From a virus: a stretch of 41,267 bases of DNA. The stretch spans positions 1 through 41,267 of IMG/VR virus record IMGVR_UViG_3300010400_000015; one strand, written 5' to 3'. The position numbers and the translations under genes are program-made. Within the stretch, counting starts at the first letter, position 1. Each line of letters begins with the position of its first letter. The notes beneath the pieces were generated by a model. The model searched no databases and was not told where the DNA came from. It worked only from the letters and a program-made list of their open reading frames with translations. Below are positions 38,813-41,267 of the stretch, piece after piece.

Positions 38813-39072
38813 GAAGGTACAAATTGATTGTAGAGCAATTTATGCGCTTTAGCAAGGTCACCTTTGTACTTCTTCATAAATTTATAATACATATCACTTG
38901 TTAAGTAAGTCTTCTCATTAATGCTCCATGCAGCCATATTATTCAAATACGAATTTTTTAATAGTGAAATAAGAAAGAAATTATTACCATCGTAATTAAC
39001 CGAAATAATTCCTCCGCCCTCAGCTGGAAACGAAAAATCAAGCCAGTACATCTTTCTTTTCTTTGCTGCCAT
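38788..39072 (-). CDS. 94-residue hypothetical protein
   Basis: ATG 39072 follows AGAGGGATATTTGT. The N-terminus is basic (AAKKRKMYWLDF), then beta-like (SVNYDGNNFFLISLL) and a helical end (SDMYYKFMKKYKGDLAKAHKLL). It stands alone between the palindrome-rich gap and the rightward block, read leftward. A TATAAT on the minus strand at 39101-39096, with no good -35 box, is the only promoter-like element seen. Function unknown. Confidence 0.65.
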   Translation of the reverse strand: MAAKKRKMYWLDFSFPAEGGGIISVNYDGNNFFLISLLKNSYLNNMAAWSINEKTYLTSDMYYKFMKKYKGDLAKAHKLLYNQFVPSEGDCSPS

Positions 39073-39316
39073 ACAAATATCCCTCTCAATAATCGATTAT
39101 ACGTCAATATTAGCGTGGTAGAGAGCGTTTTAACTGCAACCCGCTACCTTCGTATTGTTTTCAAATGAAAGCTCTTAAATCGCCTAAAATTTAAAATACT
39201 CACGATTGTTATTATAAACCCAAATCCGTTAAACGCAAATGTATTATACAATCCTTTCTCTATGCTTATTTTTTGCTCAAAAGGCTAGCATGTGTAAAAT
39301 ACGAGCACATATTCAT

Positions 39317-39381
39317 AACGCTACGCAGCGAAGCGGAGCGAAGCCCTTGGCAAGCGTAGCACAGCGCAGCGTAGTAGCGTT
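39317..39381. repeat. GC-rich patch with inverted AACGCTAC/GTAGCGTT and repeated GCGTAG, GCGAAGC
   Basis: AACGCTAC (39317-39324) pairs with GTAGCGTT (39374-39381). GCGAAGC occurs twice with a 10-base period (39328-39334, 39338-39344), and GCGTAG at 39354-39359 and 39369-39374. Several alternative stems are possible. Its composition is far more GC-rich than the genome, so it may be foreign or structurally selected. Confidence 0.6.
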
Positions 39382-39399
39382 TATAATATATATATTATA
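39382..39399. repeat. 18-bp perfect AT palindrome TATAATATATATATTATA
   Basis: A perfect palindrome directly between the GC-rich patch and the 32-bp palindrome. All A/T, so easily melted; suits a DNA-unwinding element or the stem of a cruciform. Confidence 0.7.
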
Positions 39400-39430
39400 T
39401 ATAACTACTACTACGTAGTAGTAGTTATAT
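39399..39430. repeat. 32-bp perfect palindrome (arms of 16, centre at 39414/39415)
   Basis: The left arm is ATATAACTACTACTAC (39399-39414) and the right arm its exact complement, GTAGTAGTAGTTATAT (39415-39430). It contains a triplet run (TAC)n facing (GTA)n. It is a perfect palindrome without a spacer and so could form a cruciform or a single-strand hairpin. Confidence 0.8.
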
Positions 39431-39581
39431 TCAATATATAAACGATGCTCGCTAAAAGCTCGTATGCATGCAGTTTTGCCTCCAAATTGTTCAAAAAAAG
39501 AATATAGATTAATTAATAAACATTTTTATGTATTTATTTTGACTTTATGTTCATGGAAAAACCGAAAATTGCTCTATAGCC

Positions 39582-39613
39582 TGAGGCAAGATTCTTGCCT
39601 TGAGCTTGCCTCA
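39582..39613. repeat. Alternative hairpins built on AGGCAAG/CTTGCCT words
   Basis: AGGCAAG (39584-39590) can pair with CTTGCCT (39594-39600) around a 3-base loop, or TGAGGCAAG (39582-39590) with CTTGCCTCA (39605-39613) around a 14-base loop. CTTGCC also occurs at 39615-39620. A similar small hairpin, GCAAG-gag-CTTGC, is at 39722-39734. The two folds exclude each other. Confidence 0.55.
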
Positions 39614-39749
39614 GCTTGCCTTCTTGCTTCCGTTTGGTTTAAAATGTATTCAACGGATAGTTTGTGAGCTATTTTTAGAGTTGTAGTTAAACAGTTGGAT
39701 TATATTTTATACTATTCGGAGGCAAGGAGCTTGCTTCTACCGATCGGTT

Positions 39750-41258
39750 TTATTGCATGTTTGAATTATGAGCAACAGAAACGAGATTTTCATCATAAAT
39801 TATCCAATATTGAGCATTTTCTATGCTAATTAAATTGATCAGTTCCGCATGATAAAGACGGCCGGGGAATCTATTTTTGTCCTTTCTACGCACTAATTGG
39901 GAAGCCCATTTTGCTTTAAAGTTCTTTTTTTGGACCAAGTACTCAGCCATTAAATCACAAGCTATCCATGGCTGTTGCTCTTTATTTAATTCTTTTCCAG
40001 CCCATACCCATATCTCAATAAATAAATCTGCATCTTCCTTAATTTTTGCATCATCTAATTGCGGCATTACTTCTTCATGAGATTGCCTTAAAATTACACT
40101 AGACACAGGCTCATTATCCTCATCATAACACCCATTAATAATTACTTTATGAAATTCTAATAGTAATGAACTTGCGGCTTCATCATCTCTATCTTTGGTT
40201 TGTTTAACCTTAATCAGCTTACCTTCTTCGCTTATATTGATATCAATATCGATAGACATGCGCCATATTCGACTACCCATACCTCTGGAATCGTCAGAAT
40301 GGCCTGTATGATGAACAAGAATAATGGTCGCCCCAAACAGCTGCTTTAAGTTATCACAAGCCTTAACGAGCTTATTAGCTTCCTCGTAATCGCTTACATC
40401 TCCTTGCATGAAACGATGAACTGTATCAACCACAATAAGGATAGGTTTAAGATTGCTTCTTTCGATAGCATTTGTGGTTTCTAGCAATCCTTCCGGCGTA
40501 TTAAGCTGAAGACCTCTATTTGAAATAAATAGATTAATTTGTGCCGCATTATGATATTGAACCCATGCCTTAATTCGTTTTTTAAGGCCTATATGGCCTT
40601 CGCCGGCAAGATATATAACACTTCCCCCATGGACGATATTATCCATCCAGAAGGGCTTATTTGAGGCTATATGTAGAGCTATATCTAAAGCTAAAAAAGT
40701 TTTACCTATACCAGGCTTAGCATTTATCATAACTAATGCTTGAGCTGGTATCCAATGCTTTATAAGCCAGGAATAAGGAATATCTTCTTGGATAAAGTCC
40801 ATTATATTAGCCAGTAAAGGCTTTGCAGTTTTATAAGAGGGCAATAACAAAGAAACTTGTTGAACAATATCTTGGGCAATTAAAGAAGCATCAGCTTGAG
40901 GTAATTGAGTAGATTGGGAACTTTTTGCAAGCAAAGTCGCCAAAGTCGCCAAAGTCGCACGACTTTTAACTATTTCTGCATAAGCACTAACATTGGCAGT
41001 AGAGATAACTTCGCTAATAAGTTTGAAAAAAAAAGTTGGCCCCAGCTGTTTAATAGCTGGATTATCTTCTAGATAATCGCTAATAATAACAGCATCAATT
41101 GGCTTGCCTTGGGCAATAAATGACTGAATAGTCTCAAAGATAATGCCATTCGTATAAATGGTAAAATCATCTTTATTGAGATTTATCTTACAATAACAAT
41201 CATTATCTAATAACAAACATCCCAGGATTAAATATTCTACATCACCTCCTTGTTTCAT
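39750..41258 (-). CDS. Replicative helicase: DnaB-type N-domain joined to RepA/AAA_25-type motor
   Basis: A 502-residue protein. Residues 5-100 (VEYLILGCLLLDND, DFTIYTNGIIFETIQSFIAQGKPID) match the DnaB N-terminal helical domain. Residues about 160-345 hold a RecA-fold motor: Walker A NAKPGIGKT (179-187), Walker B ILIVVDTVHR (D278), and an arginine/His motif ILVHHTGHSDDSRGMGSR (about 313-330), which follows the RepA/AAA_25 type rather than classical DnaB. A ~110-residue C-terminal extension (about 390-502) of unknown fold follows. It would unwind phage DNA; a primase is not seen, so host DnaG is likely recruited. A short tandem TLATLATLA (103-110) comes from 9-base repeats. It is the second gene of the leftward operon led by the HTH regulator. 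Confidence 0.85.
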   Translation of the reverse strand: MKQGGDVEYLILGCLLLDNDCYCKINLNKDDFTIYTNGIIFETIQSFIAQGKPIDAVIISDYLEDNPAIKQLGPTFFFKLISEVISTANVSAYAEIVKSRATLATLATLLAKSSQSTQLPQADASLIAQDIVQQVSLLLPSYKTAKPLLANIMDFIQEDIPYSWLIKHWIPAQALVMINAKPGIGKTFLALDIALHIASNKPFWMDNIVHGGSVIYLAGEGHIGLKKRIKAWVQYHNAAQINLFISNRGLQLNTPEGLLETTNAIERSNLKPILIVVDTVHRFMQGDVSDYEEANKLVKACDNLKQLFGATIILVHHTGHSDDSRGMGSRIWRMSIDIDINISEEGKLIKVKQTKDRDDEAASSLLLEFHKVIINGCYDEDNEPVSSVILRQSHEEVMPQLDDAKIKEDADLFIEIWVWAGKELNKEQQPWIACDLMAEYLVQKKNFKAKWASQLVRRKDKNRFPGRLYHAELINLISIENAQYWIIYDENLVSVAHNSNMQ

Positions 41259-41267
41259 CCTTCATCC
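41145..41267. repeat. Terminal direct repeat, right copy (identical to 1-123)
   Basis: Exact copy of bases 1-123. It contains the helicase start codon and its ribosome site, so the ends overlap within a gene. See the left copy. Confidence 0.93.

Larger units (their letters stand above)
39073..39749. other. 677-base non-coding, palindrome-rich region (candidate origin or cruciform locus)
   Basis: No credible gene. The left part (39073-39298) is AT-rich and plain. Then follow a GC-rich patch (39317-39381), an 18-bp AT palindrome, a 32-bp perfect palindrome, hairpins with CTTGCC words (39582-39613 and 39722-39734) and ACCGATCGGT (39739-39748), which ends one base before the helicase stop codon. 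ATACGAGC (39299-39306) and GCTCGTAT (39458-39465) bracket the core as inverted repeats. It lies next to the helicase and so may be the origin, but no iterons or DnaA box are recognised. Confidence 0.6.

Noticed and set aside
39096-39124. Promoter before the gene at 38788-39072
   Set aside because: TATAAT is present on the minus strand but the -35 region (TCTCTA) is too poor to call a promoter.
39464-39667. A 67-codon rightward frame in the palindrome-rich gap
   Set aside because: No ribosome site, biased Cys/Leu/Ser composition, runs through the CTTGCC hairpins and has no neighbour; most likely chance.
1-41267. CRISPR arrays, insertion sequences, integrase and att repeats
   Set aside because: No regularly spaced repeats of array type, no transposase or recombinase motifs were seen; the only regular tandem repeats encode fibre units.

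Overview
The window is a complete, AT-rich (by eye clearly under 40 % GC) tailed-phage genome of about 41.1 kb. The first 123 bases recur exactly as the last 123 (1-123 = 41145-41267), and a helicase gene runs across that join, so the molecule is circular or circularly permuted, about 41,144 bp, with an assembly overlap at the ends. The virion genes have the order and type of P22-like short-tailed phages: small and large terminase, a long P22-type portal, scaffold, coat protein, a gp4-like tail adaptor, a gp10-like DNA-stabilisation protein, Q/N- and A/G-rich ejection-type proteins, then fibres, a small membrane protein and an M15 endolysin. No integrase, DNA polymerase or RNA polymerase is seen, so host polymerases are presumably used. 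The host cannot be fixed from sequence. Consensus sigma70-like promoters, Shine-Dalgarno sites and a gamma-type tRNA-Ile2 point to a proteobacterium, probably a gammaproteobacterium.

Layout. (1) 126-451: a small HTH regulator, read leftward into a DnaB-N/RepA-type helicase across the join, with back-to-back promoters and candidate operators. (2) 452-6387, rightward early operon: a GSHLYG-type nucleotidyltransferase, an HD (p)ppGpp-hydrolase-like protein, small membrane proteins, a Sak4-type ATPase, a DUF669/SSB-like partner, several unknown proteins and a VRR-NUC nuclease. (3) 6266-27103, leftward late operon, listed here from its 3' end: endolysin, holin candidate, fibre paralogues, fibres, ejection proteins, tail adaptor proteins, coat, scaffold. 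It starts from a perfect-consensus promoter. (4) 27511-30130, rightward accessory operon: excisionase/MerR-type HTH, zinc-knuckle proteins, tRNA-Ile2(CAU), a methyltransferase-like protein, a pentapeptide-repeat protein and membrane proteins. (5) 30045-36368, leftward: terS, terL, portal and a tail of small proteins. (6) 36600-38736, rightward block of nine tiny genes of unknown role, several with strong ribosome sites. (7) 38788-39072, one small leftward gene, then a 677-base non-coding stretch rich in palindromes (candidate origin or cruciform locus), then the helicase gene.

How it fits together. The HTH regulator probably controls the divergent early region through a 26-bp dyad on the rightward -35 box and two TGTGATCA octamers. 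The early operon supplies recombination/replication functions (ATPase, SSB-like protein, nuclease, with the helicase from the opposite strand) and alarmone/nucleotide-active enzymes likely to adjust or counter host responses. The two late promoters (terminase-portal and scaffold-coat-tail) share an almost identical 14-bp dyad, GTATRAATTTATAC, 4-6 bases upstream of the -35 box. This suggests one regulator coordinates both late blocks. Function names rest on motif recognition by eye; no database search was possible.
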